A DNA stretch of 64,000 nt from Pararobbsia alpina (GTDB lineage: Bacteria > Pseudomonadota > Gammaproteobacteria > Burkholderiales > Burkholderiaceae): positions 186,001 to 250,000 of the forward strand of contig NZ_CADIKM010000004.1 of the NCBI RefSeq assembly GCF_902859895.1. The letters are read 5' to 3'. Position numbers and translations under genes: made by a program. The notes beneath the pieces were generated by a model. The model was not told where the DNA came from, did not search any database, and saw only the letters and a list, made by a program, of their open reading frames with translations. Shown here piece after piece: positions 28,124 through 36,770 of the stretch (positions are counted from its first letter, which is position 1; each line of letters starts with the position of its first letter).

Positions 28124-29353
28124 CTATTGGGCCACGCCGCCGACCGTGAGCAGCGCGCGCATGCGTGTCGCGGCAAGCTCGGGGTCACGCAGCACGCGGG
28201 CGGTGTCGGCGAGCCGGAACAACTCGGCGAAGTGCGGAAGCGAGCGTGCACTCTGCTGGCCACCGACCATCTGGAAGTGATCCTGAAGTCCGTTCAGATA
28301 GGCGAGGAACACGACGCCGGTCTTGTAGAAGCGGGTCGGCGACTTGAAGATGTGGCGCGACAAAGGCACGGTCGGCGCGAGTATCCGGTGGAACGCCGCG
28401 ACGTCGCCGTTTCCCAGATCCGCAAGCGCTGCCGCCGCCGCCGGTGCGATTGCATCGAAGATGCCGAGCAGCGCATGCGAATAACCTGCCTCGTCCCCGG
28501 CAATGAGTTCGGCGTAGTTGAAATCGTCGCCCGTGTACATCTTCACGCTCGCCGGCAGGCGCCGGCGCATCGCGATCTCCTTGTCGCTCGACAGCAGTGA
28601 AATTTTGATGCCGTCGATCTTGTCGGTGTGCGCCTCGATGATGTTGAGGCAGACATCCATTGCCCGGTCGTGATCGCCGCCCCCCCAGTACCCTTCAAGC
28701 GCGGGGTCGAACATCTCGCCGAGCCAGTGCAGGATCACCGGCTGCCGGACCTGGCCGAGGATATGGCCATAGACGCGCGCATAGTCCTCGGGACCCCGCG
28801 CGGCCTGGGCGAGCGCACGACTCGCCATCAGGATGATCTGGCCGCCGAGCGACTCGATCGCCTCGACCTGCTCTTCATAAGCGCGGATCACGTCATCGAT
28901 CGTTACGTCAGGGCCCGGCTCCAGATGGTCCGTTCCCGCGCCGCAGGCGATCAGCGCCCCGGGGCGCCCTTGTGCCGCTTCGAGCGAATGCCGGATCAGC
29001 TCGCGCGCATGCGTCCATCGCAGCCCCATGCCACGCTGCGCGGTATCCATCGCCTCTGCTACGCCGAAACCGAGATCCCACAGGTAGTGACGAAACGCGA
29101 GCGTGCGTTCCCAGTCGATTGCGACGTCCAACGCGGGATCGATGTTCGCGAGCGGATCGGTCACGACGTGTGCCGCGGCATAGGCGACGCGGTTGAAGAC
29201 GGGACCTGGTTTCCCCACCCCCGCCGTCTTGCCTGCGCCTGCCGAGTCCGTCGCGCCGATGCGCGTCGCAGGAATCTCCAGCGGCGCGTTGCGTACCGTA
29301 TAACGCTCGATCCGGCCATCGTCGAACGGCAGCATCAGCGACTGCGTACTCAT
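28124..29353 (-). CDS. DUF993 family protein (dihydrodipicolinate-synthase-like)
   Basis: Protein of 409 residues from ATG 29353. It matches what I know as the DUF993 group, relatives of class I aldolases of the dihydrodipicolinate synthase type. Recognisable stretches are GFGVAEAMDTAQRGMGL, IACGAGTDHL, LHWLGEMFDPALEGYWG, IDGIKISLLS, with the lysine where a Schiff-base lysine would be expected, and MYTGDDFNYAEL. A retro-aldol or hydratase-type cleavage is plausible. The ATG overlaps the Gfo/Idh stop (ATGA), so the two are coupled. DUF993 genes are often placed beside sugar dehydrogenases and isomerases, as here. Confidence 0.8.
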   Translation of the reverse strand: MSTQSLMLPFDDGRIERYTVRNAPLEIPATRIGATDSAGAGKTAGVGKPGPVFNRVAYAAAHVVTDPLANIDPALDVAIDWERTLAFRHYLWDLGFGVAEAMDTAQRGMGLRWTHARELIRHSLEAAQGRPGALIACGAGTDHLEPGPDVTIDDVIRAYEEQVEAIESLGGQIILMASRALAQAARGPEDYARVYGHILGQVRQPVILHWLGEMFDPALEGYWGGGDHDRAMDVCLNIIEAHTDKIDGIKISLLSSDKEIAMRRRLPASVKMYTGDDFNYAELIAGDEAGYSHALLGIFDAIAPAAAAALADLGNGDVAAFHRILAPTVPLSRHIFKSPTRFYKTGVVFLAYLNGLQDHFQMVGGQQSARSLPHFAELFRLADTARVLRDPELAATRMRALLTVGGVAQ

Positions 29354-30525
29354 GCGGCACTCCGCACCGCAGTCTCGGCTTCGAGGCTCGGCACATCGAG
29401 CCAGCGACGTTCGGCCCAGCTCTTGAGACCGAGTTCGGCAAGCTGCACGCCCTTCGCCCCTTCCATGAGATCGAAACGCCACGGCGTGCCTGCCACGACG
29501 TGGCGAATAAAGTCTTCCCACTGGATCTTGAAGCCGTTGTCATAGACCTGGTTGTCCGGTACGGGCTCCCACTGCGACGCGAAATCCATGGTCTGCGGCT
29601 GGTCGGGATTCCAGACCGGACGCGGCGTGTTCACACGATGCTGGGTATGGCAGCGCGTGAGTCCCGCGACAGCCGAACCGAGCGTGCCGTCGACGTGGAA
29701 CGTCACGAGGTCCTCGCGCTTGACGCGAGTGGTCCACGACGAATTGATCTGCGCGATCGCACCGCCTTCGAGCTCAAAGGTCGCATAGGCGGCATCGTCG
29801 GCGTCGGCCGCATAGGTCTGGCCGTTCTCGTCGACTCGCTGCGCAATATGCGTCGCGCCCAGGCAACTGACCGCCTTGACCTTGCCGAACAGATTGTCGA
29901 GCACATAGCGCCAGTGGCACAACATATCGAGGATGATGCCGCCGCCGTCCTTCTTGCGATAGTTCCAGCTCGGCCGCTGCGCAGCCTGCCAGTCGCCTTC
30001 GAATACCCAGTATCCGAACTCGATGCGCACCGACAGGATGCGGCCGAAGAACCCCGAGTCGCGCAGCATCTCGATCTTGCGCAGGCCTGGCAAGGCGAGC
30101 TTGTCCTGCACGACACCGTTACGCACGCCACGCTCGCGCGCAAGGCGCGCGACCTTGAGTGCATCGTCGAGCGTTTCGGCAATCGGCTTTTCGCAATAGA
30201 TGTGCTTGCCGGCTTCGATCGCCTGCGTGAGCAAGGCCGTGCGCATCTGCGTCGAGCCCGCATCGAAGAACAGCGTGTCTTCAGGATTCGCGAGCGCTGC
30301 CGCGAGCTCGGTCGTAGTGCGTTCGATGCCGTGCTGGCGCGCGATGCGCGCGATCCTCTCGCCGTCGCGGCCAACCAGAATCGGGTCGGGCATCACTCGG
30401 TCGCCATTGGGCAGCAAGACGCCGCCTTGCGCGCGAATCGCGCAGATCGAGCGCACCAGATGCTGGTTGTAGCCCATGCGTCCTGTCACGCCGTGCATGA
30501 TCAGGCCCAGTCGTTGCGTTGCCAT
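29350..30525 (-). CDS. Gfo/Idh/MocA family oxidoreductase
   Basis: NAD(P)-dependent sugar or inositol-type dehydrogenase of 391 residues, first gene of the minus-strand catabolic operon. The N-terminal Rossmann loop is diverged (IMHGVTGRMGYNQHLVR). The hallmark EKP motif is in HIYCEKPIAETLDDALK near residue 115, and DMLCHWRYVLDNLFG carries the catalytic-histidine region. The C-terminal part is the substrate domain. In families of this sort, C3 or C2 oxidation of a sugar or cyclitol starts the pathway. A probable regulator-binding palindrome lies 87 bp upstream of the start, at 30612-30627. Confidence 0.87.
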   Translation of the reverse strand: MATQRLGLIMHGVTGRMGYNQHLVRSICAIRAQGGVLLPNGDRVMPDPILVGRDGERIARIARQHGIERTTTELAAALANPEDTLFFDAGSTQMRTALLTQAIEAGKHIYCEKPIAETLDDALKVARLARERGVRNGVVQDKLALPGLRKIEMLRDSGFFGRILSVRIEFGYWVFEGDWQAAQRPSWNYRKKDGGGIILDMLCHWRYVLDNLFGKVKAVSCLGATHIAQRVDENGQTYAADADDAAYATFELEGGAIAQINSSWTTRVKREDLVTFHVDGTLGSAVAGLTRCHTQHRVNTPRPVWNPDQPQTMDFASQWEPVPDNQVYDNGFKIQWEDFIRHVVAGTPWRFDLMEGAKGVQLAELGLKSWAERRWLDVPSLEAETAVRSAA

Positions 30526-30611
30526 CTTGCCGTGTCTCCACTTATGAGTTGCTTGTTGTCTTGTCTGCTCGTGGCAAGCGAGGTCGCCACTGGATTAAGG
30601 CATCGTCTTAT

Positions 30612-30627
30612 GTAACCAGACAGTTAC
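30612..30627. promoter_or_regulatory. Probable TetR-family operator upstream of the Gfo/Idh operon
   Basis: A perfect inverted repeat GTAAC-N6-GTTAC. The same motif with one mismatch stands at 31738-31753 in front of the ABC transporter operon. A TTGACG hexamer on the minus strand lies upstream of it at about 30655-30660, so the repeat would cover the start region of the minus-strand operon. The likely binder is the TetR protein encoded between the two sites. Confidence 0.65.
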
Positions 30628-30742
30628 TATGAAAGCATACGTGTCGGAGAGCGTCAAGCATGGGACTTTCCAGATCTAGGGTCTAGGACTTTCGTTTCAC
30701 GCTTGATCCGGCGCCTCGCTGGGACCGCATTCCGGTCTGCTT

Positions 30743-31591
30743 TCAGGCCTTCAGATAGGCGAGGATCACTTCGGCCACGTGCTCGCCCCAGCGCGCGAGT
30801 TCTTCCTTGGCGCCGAGATCGCGGCGGAATGTCGTGGTGAGCGTATAGCGATTGGAGAGGTAGAAGAAATTCATGCCGGCCATGCTCAGATAGACGTCGA
30901 GCGCATCCTGGTCCGGCTTGAACTGTCCGGCGGCTTCCCCGCGCCGCAGCAGATCGGACAGCATCGAGAGCAGCGGCGAGTTGAGGTCGAAGATCCGTGC
31001 CGAACGCTTGAGGAACTTGGCCTTCAGCAGGTTCTCCGTGCCGAGCAGGCTCAGGAATTCGGGATGTTCCTGGTAGTAGCGCCAAGTGAACAGCACCAGT
31101 TGGCGCACCCCTTCGACCGGGTCGAGATCGGCAAGATGCAGCCGTGTCTCGGCCGTGCGGATCTGCATATAGGCGCCTTCGAGAACGGCCAGGTAGAGTG
31201 CGTCCTTGTCGCCGAAGTAGTGGTAGAGCATGCGCTTGTTGATGTTCGCGCGCTTGGCGATCGCATCGATGCGTGCACCGCCGTAGCCATGCTCCTTGAA
31301 CTCCTTGACCGCCGCGGCCAGGATCGCCGCGCTGGTGCGCTCGGGGTCGCGCGTGGCCGCCGTGCGGGGCGCCGGGGTTTGAGTCTTGTCCGTGGTCTTG
31401 CCCGCAGTCTTATCCGCGGTCTTGCCCGAGGTCTTACCAACGGTCTTGCGCGGCGCACGCGCGGCGCGCGCTGCGGGGGGCGCGCCTGCCTCTGGAGTTG
31501 TCTCCGCATTTGCCTTCGCGCTCACCGCCGGGGTGGTCGTATCGGAGGCTGCGGGTGCGGCGGCGCGGGTCGTTCGCGAACGTGTTGCCAT
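30743..31591 (-). CDS. TetR family repressor with Lys/Thr-rich N-terminal tail
   Basis: Transcriptional repressor of 282 residues. The TetR helix-turn-helix occupies about residues 85-130: ILAAAVKEFKEHGYGGARID, then ANINKRMLYHYFGDKDALYL. The C-terminal ligand domain resembles the RutR/YcdC type (TWRYYQEHPEFLSLL, ARIFDLNSPLLSML). The first 80 residues are unusual: Ala/Pro-rich sequence and six copies of a K-T-x-(G/D) tetrapeptide at residues 48-69, similar to histone H1-like tails. The gene stands between the two operons it probably controls, divergent from the transporter operon. Palindromes at 30612 and 31738 are its likely operators. Confidence 0.87.
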   Translation of the reverse strand: MATRSRTTRAAAPAASDTTTPAVSAKANAETTPEAGAPPAARAARAPRKTVGKTSGKTADKTAGKTTDKTQTPAPRTAATRDPERTSAAILAAAVKEFKEHGYGGARIDAIAKRANINKRMLYHYFGDKDALYLAVLEGAYMQIRTAETRLHLADLDPVEGVRQLVLFTWRYYQEHPEFLSLLGTENLLKAKFLKRSARIFDLNSPLLSMLSDLLRRGEAAGQFKPDQDALDVYLSMAGMNFFYLSNRYTLTTTFRRDLGAKEELARWGEHVAEVILAYLKA

Positions 31592-31707
31592 GGTTCCTGG
31601 GTCTGGGGAAAAGTATCGAACTGTAATCGGCTACGCCATTCCTGAGAACCAGCATAGCGCGCCGAACCGTTTGCACCGCCTTCTCGCATATCGGGATTTC
31701 CGAGCGC

Positions 31708-31735
31708 TTGACGTTCCGAAAAACGTACGTATAGT
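31708..31735 (+). promoter_or_regulatory. Sigma-70-type promoter of the ABC transporter operon
   Basis: TTGACG at 31708-31713 and TATAGT at 31730-31735 with a 16-base spacer give a good match to the consensus. The palindromic operator follows immediately at 31738, over the expected transcription start, an ideal place for a repressor. The first gene begins at 31801. Confidence 0.68.
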
Positions 31736-31737
31736 AT

Positions 31738-31753
31738 GTAACCAAACGGTTAT
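31738..31753. promoter_or_regulatory. Probable TetR-family operator at the ABC transporter promoter
   Basis: Inverted repeat GTAAC-N6-GTTAT, matching the perfect copy at 30612-30627 in nine of ten arm bases. It directly follows the -10 box of the transporter promoter and lies in the 209-bp space shared with the divergent TetR gene, so it may also mediate autoregulation. Confidence 0.68.
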
Positions 31754-31800
31754 AAAAACCACAAGATGCGATTCATGACAATCGCAATGGAGACACCCTG

Positions 31801-33357
31801 ATGTTGAGCCTGGAGCGCAGCACGGTCGAGAAGAGCCACCCTCCGCCGCCCCTGCTGGAGATGCGGGGCATCGGCAAGGCGTTTGGCCCGGTCGTCGTGC
31901 TCGATGATGTCGCACTGAGTTGCGGCGCGGGCGAAATCCATGCGATCTGCGGCGAGAATGGCGCGGGCAAATCGACCCTGATGAAAGTGCTCAGCGGCGT
32001 CTACACCCCCGAGCGCGGTGAAATCCTGATTGACGGCGAGGCCGTGCGTTTCGCGCATCCGGCCGAGGCGCGCGAAGCCGGTATCGGCATCATTCACCAG
32101 GAGTTGAGCCTGCTGCCTTACCGGAGCGTCGCCGAGAATATCTTCGTCGGTCGCGAGCCGAGCCGCGGCGGCGTGATCGATCGCGCCGCCCTGCGCGTGC
32201 GTACGCTTGACGTGCTGGCGCGCGTGGGCTCGTCGATCGATCCCGATGTCGAGTGCGGCCGCCTCTCGATCGCCGAACAGCAAGTCGTCGAAATCGCCAA
32301 GGCGCTCTCGCTGAATGCACGGATCCTCGTGCTCGATGAACCGACCGCGCCGCTCGACAGCGTCGAATCGGCCAAGCTGTTCAAGCTCATCGACGAACTT
32401 CGGCGCAAGGGCGTTGCGTTGCTCTATATCTCACACCGGATGGCCGAGGTCTTCGATATCGCCGACCGGATCACCGTGCTCAAGGATGGCCGCCGCATGG
32501 CTGTCCTTCCCGCGGCCGAGGCCGATGTCGACACCGTGGTACGGCTGATGGTCGGGCGTGATGTCAGCGACTTCTATCCCCCGCGCGCGCAGACCCCGCC
32601 GGGTGAACCCGTGATGGTGCTTGAACAGGCCGGCAACGACGAACTCGACGCGATCGATCTAGGCATTCACGCGGGTGAGATCGTCGGCGTTGCGGGGCTC
32701 GAGAGCTCGGGCAAGATCGCGCTCGCCCGCGCGATCTTCGGCGTCGAACCGTTTACACGCGGCACGGTCCGCTTCGTCGATGGCGGCGGCGCACCGCGCA
32801 GTGCGCGCGAAGCAACGCGCCGCGGCATTGGCTACCTGCCTGACGACCGCAAGCGCGACGGGCTCGGCCTGCGGCAGTCCTTGCGCGACAACGCCGCCCT
32901 GACCTTGCGGGCGATGGCAGGGGTGTTCGCAAGCCCGACCCGCCTCGCACGAAGCCACCGGGCAATCGATGCGATGCTGCAACGTGTCGACGTGCGCGCG
33001 GCCAGTTTCGGATTGCCGGTCGAAGCCTTGTCCGGCGGCAACCAGCAGAAGGTTGTGATCGCGCGCTGGCTCGCACGGCAGCCGAGGCTCTGGGTCGTCT
33101 GCGAACCCACGCGCGGCATCGACGTCGTCGCGAAGGCCACCGTCTACCGGATCCTGCGCGACTACGCCAACGCCGGCGGTGCCGTGCTCATGGTGTCGTC
33201 CGACGTCACCGAGGTCATCGGCCTGAGCGACCGGATCTGCGTCATGGCAGGCGGCCGGCTTGTCGCCCACTTGCCAGCGGGCGCCTCTGAAGAAACCGTG
33301 ATCGCTCATGCGCTGCAAAGCCACCACAGCCTGGGCGAGCCGGAGGCCATGCAATGA
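31801..33357 (+). CDS. Sugar ABC transporter ATP-binding protein, RbsA/XylG-like
   Basis: Double ATPase of 518 residues that powers uptake of a carbohydrate-type solute. The first half has Walker A GENGAGKST near residue 51, Q-loop HQELSLLPY, signature LSIAEQQ and Walker B ILVLDEPT. The second half has a degenerate Walker A (AGLESSGKIALAR), a good signature ALSGGNQQK and a degenerate Walker B WVVCEPTRGID. This layout is normal for the CUT2 class. It starts the plus-strand operon behind the operator at 31738. Confidence 0.92.
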   Translation: MLSLERSTVEKSHPPPPLLEMRGIGKAFGPVVVLDDVALSCGAGEIHAICGENGAGKSTLMKVLSGVYTPERGEILIDGEAVRFAHPAEAREAGIGIIHQELSLLPYRSVAENIFVGREPSRGGVIDRAALRVRTLDVLARVGSSIDPDVECGRLSIAEQQVVEIAKALSLNARILVLDEPTAPLDSVESAKLFKLIDELRRKGVALLYISHRMAEVFDIADRITVLKDGRRMAVLPAAEADVDTVVRLMVGRDVSDFYPPRAQTPPGEPVMVLEQAGNDELDAIDLGIHAGEIVGVAGLESSGKIALARAIFGVEPFTRGTVRFVDGGGAPRSAREATRRGIGYLPDDRKRDGLGLRQSLRDNAALTLRAMAGVFASPTRLARSHRAIDAMLQRVDVRAASFGLPVEALSGGNQQKVVIARWLARQPRLWVVCEPTRGIDVVAKATVYRILRDYANAGGAVLMVSSDVTEVIGLSDRICVMAGGRLVAHLPAGASEETVIAHALQSHHSLGEPEAMQ

Positions 33358-33525
33358 GCTCGCTCGCCCAAAGCCGGCAAGAAAAATACGTCGCCCCTGC
33401 GCCACCGAGCTGCCACCGCATGAGCAGCACAACTGGAGGGCGGCAACAACACCCAAACCGCCTCCTCCCCGGCCTGAAGGCAGAGGTTTCTTAGAGACAC
33501 TGATGAGCACCAACGGAACCCTGTA
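33358..33525 (+). other. 168-bp spacer inside the transporter operon with hairpin and mini reading frame
   Basis: An unusually long gap between coupled ABC genes. It contains a hairpin at 33467-33486 (CCCCGGCC, loop TGAA, GGCAGAGG; with G-U pairs it closes fully on the opposite strand), similar in shape to subterminal hairpins of IS200/IS605 elements. It ends with a seven-codon frame MSTNGTL at 33503-33526 whose stop overlaps the permease ATG. The first nine bases of that frame repeat at the permease start. Confidence 0.45.
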
Positions 33526-34527
33526 ATGAGCACCCCTGCAAACAGCGCCCCGATGGCCCTCAAGCCCGCCCACGTTCGTCGCGTGCGCGGCTTCTGGATA
33601 CCCGCCACGCTGATCGGCGTCTCTGCGCTGATCTACGCGGCCGCCGCGCTCTATACCGAACAGTACGCACAGCTATCGTTTGGCGGCGTGATGGGCCTGC
33701 TGCAACGCATGGTCGCACTAGGCCTCGTAGCGATCGGCCAGAACTTCGTGATCCTCGCGGGTTCGATCGACCTGTCGGTCGCGAACCTGATCAGCGTCTG
33801 CGCGGTGATCGCGTCATATTTGATGCAGGGAGATCCGAACGCGATGGTCTACGGCGTCATCGCGACGCTCGCACTCGCCGCCCTTGTCGGCGTCATCAAC
33901 GGTCTGCTCGTCACGCGGCTGTCCGTCAGTCCGCTGATCGCAACACTCGGCGTGGGCATGGTGCTGCAGGGCATCTTGTCGGTTGCCTTCACCAAGCTGC
34001 GCGGTGCCGTGCCGAAATCGTTCCAGACCATCGCCTACGGCAATATCGCGCAGATCCCGTTTGCGGTGCTGCTGCTCGCGGTTGCGCTGAGCATCGCGGG
34101 TTTCGTGCTCACGCGCACCGTCTCGGGCGCGCGACTCTATACGGTCGGCGGCAATGCGAACAGCGCACGCCTCGCCGGCATCCGGACCGAACGTGTGATC
34201 GTCGGTGCCCATGTGGTCGCCAGCCTCATGGCCGGTATCGGCGGCCTCTATCTCGCCAGTTGGCTCGGTGCCGGTACGCCATGGGTCGGCCGCGACGGCG
34301 GTTACGGCCTCGATTCGATCGCCGTCGTCGTCATCGGCGGCACGCTGCTCGCCGGCGGCCGCGGCGGCGTCGCCGGCACCATCGCGGGCGTCTTCGTGTT
34401 CGCCACGCTCGATGCGGTCTTCAATATGCTGCAGATCGATGCTTTCCTCAGTCAGGTGCTGCGTGGCGCGATCGTGATCCTGGCGGTCGGCGCCTATACC
34501 TTCCGCAGCAAAGGACATGTCGCATGA
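33526..34527 (+). CDS. Sugar ABC transporter permease (RbsC-like)
   Basis: Integral membrane subunit of 333 residues with about nine hydrophobic segments. The family core is LVAIGQNFVILAGSIDLSVANLIS near residue 70, and GVINGLLVTRLSVSPLIATLG follows. The late EAA-like loop area reads GGNANSARLAGIRTERV. RbsC-type permeases form dimers; here two different permease genes follow one another, so a heterodimer is likely. The start codon overlaps the stop of a seven-codon leader frame, and the 3' end overlaps the next permease by four bases. Confidence 0.92.
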   Translation: MSTPANSAPMALKPAHVRRVRGFWIPATLIGVSALIYAAAALYTEQYAQLSFGGVMGLLQRMVALGLVAIGQNFVILAGSIDLSVANLISVCAVIASYLMQGDPNAMVYGVIATLALAALVGVINGLLVTRLSVSPLIATLGVGMVLQGILSVAFTKLRGAVPKSFQTIAYGNIAQIPFAVLLLAVALSIAGFVLTRTVSGARLYTVGGNANSARLAGIRTERVIVGAHVVASLMAGIGGLYLASWLGAGTPWVGRDGGYGLDSIAVVVIGGTLLAGGRGGVAGTIAGVFVFATLDAVFNMLQIDAFLSQVLRGAIVILAVGAYTFRSKGHVA

Positions 34528-35513
34528 TCTCGCTTGCCCGCCCGACCCTCGACGGCCACAGGCGTGCCGCCCTGTTGCGGCATATCAGTCCTTCGGCCCT
34601 GGTCCTGCTCGCGCTGCTCGTCGCGATCTGCGTGATCAGTCCGCTCTATCGAACCCCCGCCGGCATGATGGCCTTCCTTCAGCGCGCGGCGCCGTTGATC
34701 GTGCTGACCTGCGGCCAGGCCTTCGTGCTGATCACGGGCGGTTTCGACCTCTCGATCGGCTCGCTGATCACGCTCGCCGTGATCGGCAGTGCGATGATCG
34801 CCAACGGCGACCCCGCGTTGACCTGGCAAGCCATCGCGCTGGTCTATGTCATCGGCATCGCCGTCGGTCTGCTCAACGGCCTTGTCGTCGCTCGGCTCAA
34901 GGTGCCCTCGATCATCGCGTCACTCGGCACCCTGCTCTCCGTCAAAGGCGCCGCGATGATGTGGTCGGGCGGTGCACCGTCGGGTTATCTTCCGCCGAAC
35001 TTTCGTTATCTCGGCCGGGGCGTGCTGCGCGGTTTGCCTGGTATCCAGACGCTGCCCATCGCCGTGATCGTGCTGGCCGTGGTCGTCGCGCTCTGCGGCT
35101 GGCTGCTGCACCGGACCAATTTCGGACGCCTGGTCGTCATGATCGGTGACAACCCCAACGCGGCCGAACTTGCCGGTGCGCCGGTCCGCAGCGTGCGCGT
35201 CGCCGCCTTTGTGCTGTCCGCCTTGTCGGCGGTGACGGCCGGCATTCTGCTCGGCGGATTCTCGGGCGTGTCCGTCGATGCGGGCACGGGCTTCGAATTG
35301 CAGGCAATCGCCGCAGCCGTGGTCGGCGGGGTCGTGCTGCTCGGCGGCAGCGGCTCGATCGCGGGTGCGACGATCGGCGCGTTGACGCTCTATGCCTTGT
35401 TCACGCTGCTCAATCTCGTTGGTTTTCCGGAACCCCTGCGCGTCGCCGTGCAGGGCCTGATCCTGATCGGCGCCGCGGCAGTCAGCGCGCGGCGTCATGC
35501 ACGCCGTATCTGA
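34524..35513 (+). CDS. Sugar ABC transporter permease (RbsC-like), second subunit
   Basis: Second membrane subunit, 329 residues from ATG 34524 in the ATGA overlap. The conserved core LTCGQAFVLITGGFDLSIGSLITL lies near residue 65, followed by GLLNGLVVARLKVPSIIASLGT and the loop GDNPNAAELAGAPVRSVRVA. It resembles the first permease in design but is clearly diverged, supporting a heterodimeric channel. The large frame open upstream of this ATG within the other permease is a shadow. Confidence 0.92.
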   Translation: MISLARPTLDGHRRAALLRHISPSALVLLALLVAICVISPLYRTPAGMMAFLQRAAPLIVLTCGQAFVLITGGFDLSIGSLITLAVIGSAMIANGDPALTWQAIALVYVIGIAVGLLNGLVVARLKVPSIIASLGTLLSVKGAAMMWSGGAPSGYLPPNFRYLGRGVLRGLPGIQTLPIAVIVLAVVVALCGWLLHRTNFGRLVVMIGDNPNAAELAGAPVRSVRVAAFVLSALSAVTAGILLGGFSGVSVDAGTGFELQAIAAAVVGGVVLLGGSGSIAGATIGALTLYALFTLLNLVGFPEPLRVAVQGLILIGAAAVSARRHARRI

Positions 35514-35572
35514 TCATCGCGATCGTCCTTCGGACCGTCGCCGAACACACTGAAGTCAACAAGGAGGAGACT

Positions 35573-36724
35573 ATGAAGTTCCCGACATGGCTCAAACTCG
35601 CGATGCAAGGCGGCATGGCCGTCGCCTTCGTCGTCACGCATTCGCTCGTGGCACAGGCTGCCGGTTTCGACGACCAGAAGGAATACGACGCCGAGGCGAA
35701 GATGATGACCGAGACCCCGCAGGGTCCGGCGAACCAGCCGTGGCTCCAGCAGATCGGCGGCGGCAAGGTCGACACGACCCACTACAAGAAAGCCGGCCCG
35801 GCCCACGTGTGCTTCTCGAACGCGAGCACCAACAATCCGTGGCGTGTGGTCGGCTGGACCACCATGCAAGCTGAACGCGACCTCCACAAGCAGGAGATCG
35901 CAAGCTTCGACTACGCCGATGCGCAGGGCAAGGACGACAAGCAGATCTCCGATATCCGCTCCTTCGTCAACAGCGGCAAATGCGACGTGCTGATCGTTTC
36001 GCCGAACACGACGGCCGCGCTGACGCCGGTCGTCGAGGAAGCCTGCAAAAAGCTCCCCGTCGTGACCTTCGACCGCTTCGTCGACACGAACTGCCCGGTC
36101 ACTGCCGTGCGTACCATCGGCGGTTACGCATGGGGCATGGTCGGGGCGAAGTTCGTCGCAGCGAACGTGCCGAAGGACGGCAAGGTGCTCGTATTGCGTA
36201 CCGCGCCGGGTATCGACGTCTTTGAAACCCGCTGGTCGGCGGCCAAGCGCGTCTTCAACGAGGCCGGCATCACGCCGATCGGCGTCGAATTCACGGGGGC
36301 TGATCGCGCCAAGAGCAAAGCCGTGGTCGCCGACTATCTGAGCCGGGTGGGCAAGATCGATGCGGTCTGGGTCGACTTCGGCGCGATGTCCGTTGCCGTC
36401 GCCGAGGCCTTCGAGGATGCGGGCCTGCCCTATCCCGTGATCACCGGCGAGGACCAGGAGGACTATCTGCAGGCGTGGAAGAAAGAAGGATTCAAAGGCA
36501 TCGCGCCGACCTATCCGGCTTACCAGTGGCGTACCGCGTTGATCGCCGCGCTGTCGATCGTCAAGGGCGAACCGGTGCCGGGCCCCGTCTGGACGCTGCC
36601 GCAGCCCGCGATCACTGAGAAGAACCTCTCGCAATACGTGAACGACAAGATGCCGCCACTGCACTACGCGACCTGCGGTTGCGAGACGATGCCGGGTTAT
36701 CCGCAACGCTGGGGCGGTAAGTAA
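35573..36724 (+). CDS. Periplasmic substrate-binding protein of the sugar ABC transporter
   Basis: Exported binding protein of 383 residues. The signal peptide covers about the first 29 residues (MAVAFVVTHSLVAQAA). The mature part has the type I periplasmic-binding fold of the RbsB/LacI kind: VCFSNASTNNPWRVVGWTTM, ISDIRSFVNSGKCDVLIVSP, PVVTFDRFVDT and AVWVDFGAMSVAVAEAFEDAG. A pair of cysteines near the C-terminus (TCGCETMPGY) and two in the middle could form disulphides. A strong ribosome site AAGGAGGAG precedes ATG 35573. The ligand is unknown; neighbours suggest a sugar, sugar alcohol or glycoside. Confidence 0.9.
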   Translation: MKFPTWLKLAMQGGMAVAFVVTHSLVAQAAGFDDQKEYDAEAKMMTETPQGPANQPWLQQIGGGKVDTTHYKKAGPAHVCFSNASTNNPWRVVGWTTMQAERDLHKQEIASFDYADAQGKDDKQISDIRSFVNSGKCDVLIVSPNTTAALTPVVEEACKKLPVVTFDRFVDTNCPVTAVRTIGGYAWGMVGAKFVAANVPKDGKVLVLRTAPGIDVFETRWSAAKRVFNEAGITPIGVEFTGADRAKSKAVVADYLSRVGKIDAVWVDFGAMSVAVAEAFEDAGLPYPVITGEDQEDYLQAWKKEGFKGIAPTYPAYQWRTALIAALSIVKGEPVPGPVWTLPQPAITEKNLSQYVNDKMPPLHYATCGCETMPGYPQRWGGK

Positions 36725-36770
36725 TGGGCAGATCCGGCAAACCCGGCACACGCGAATCATCGAGGCCAGC

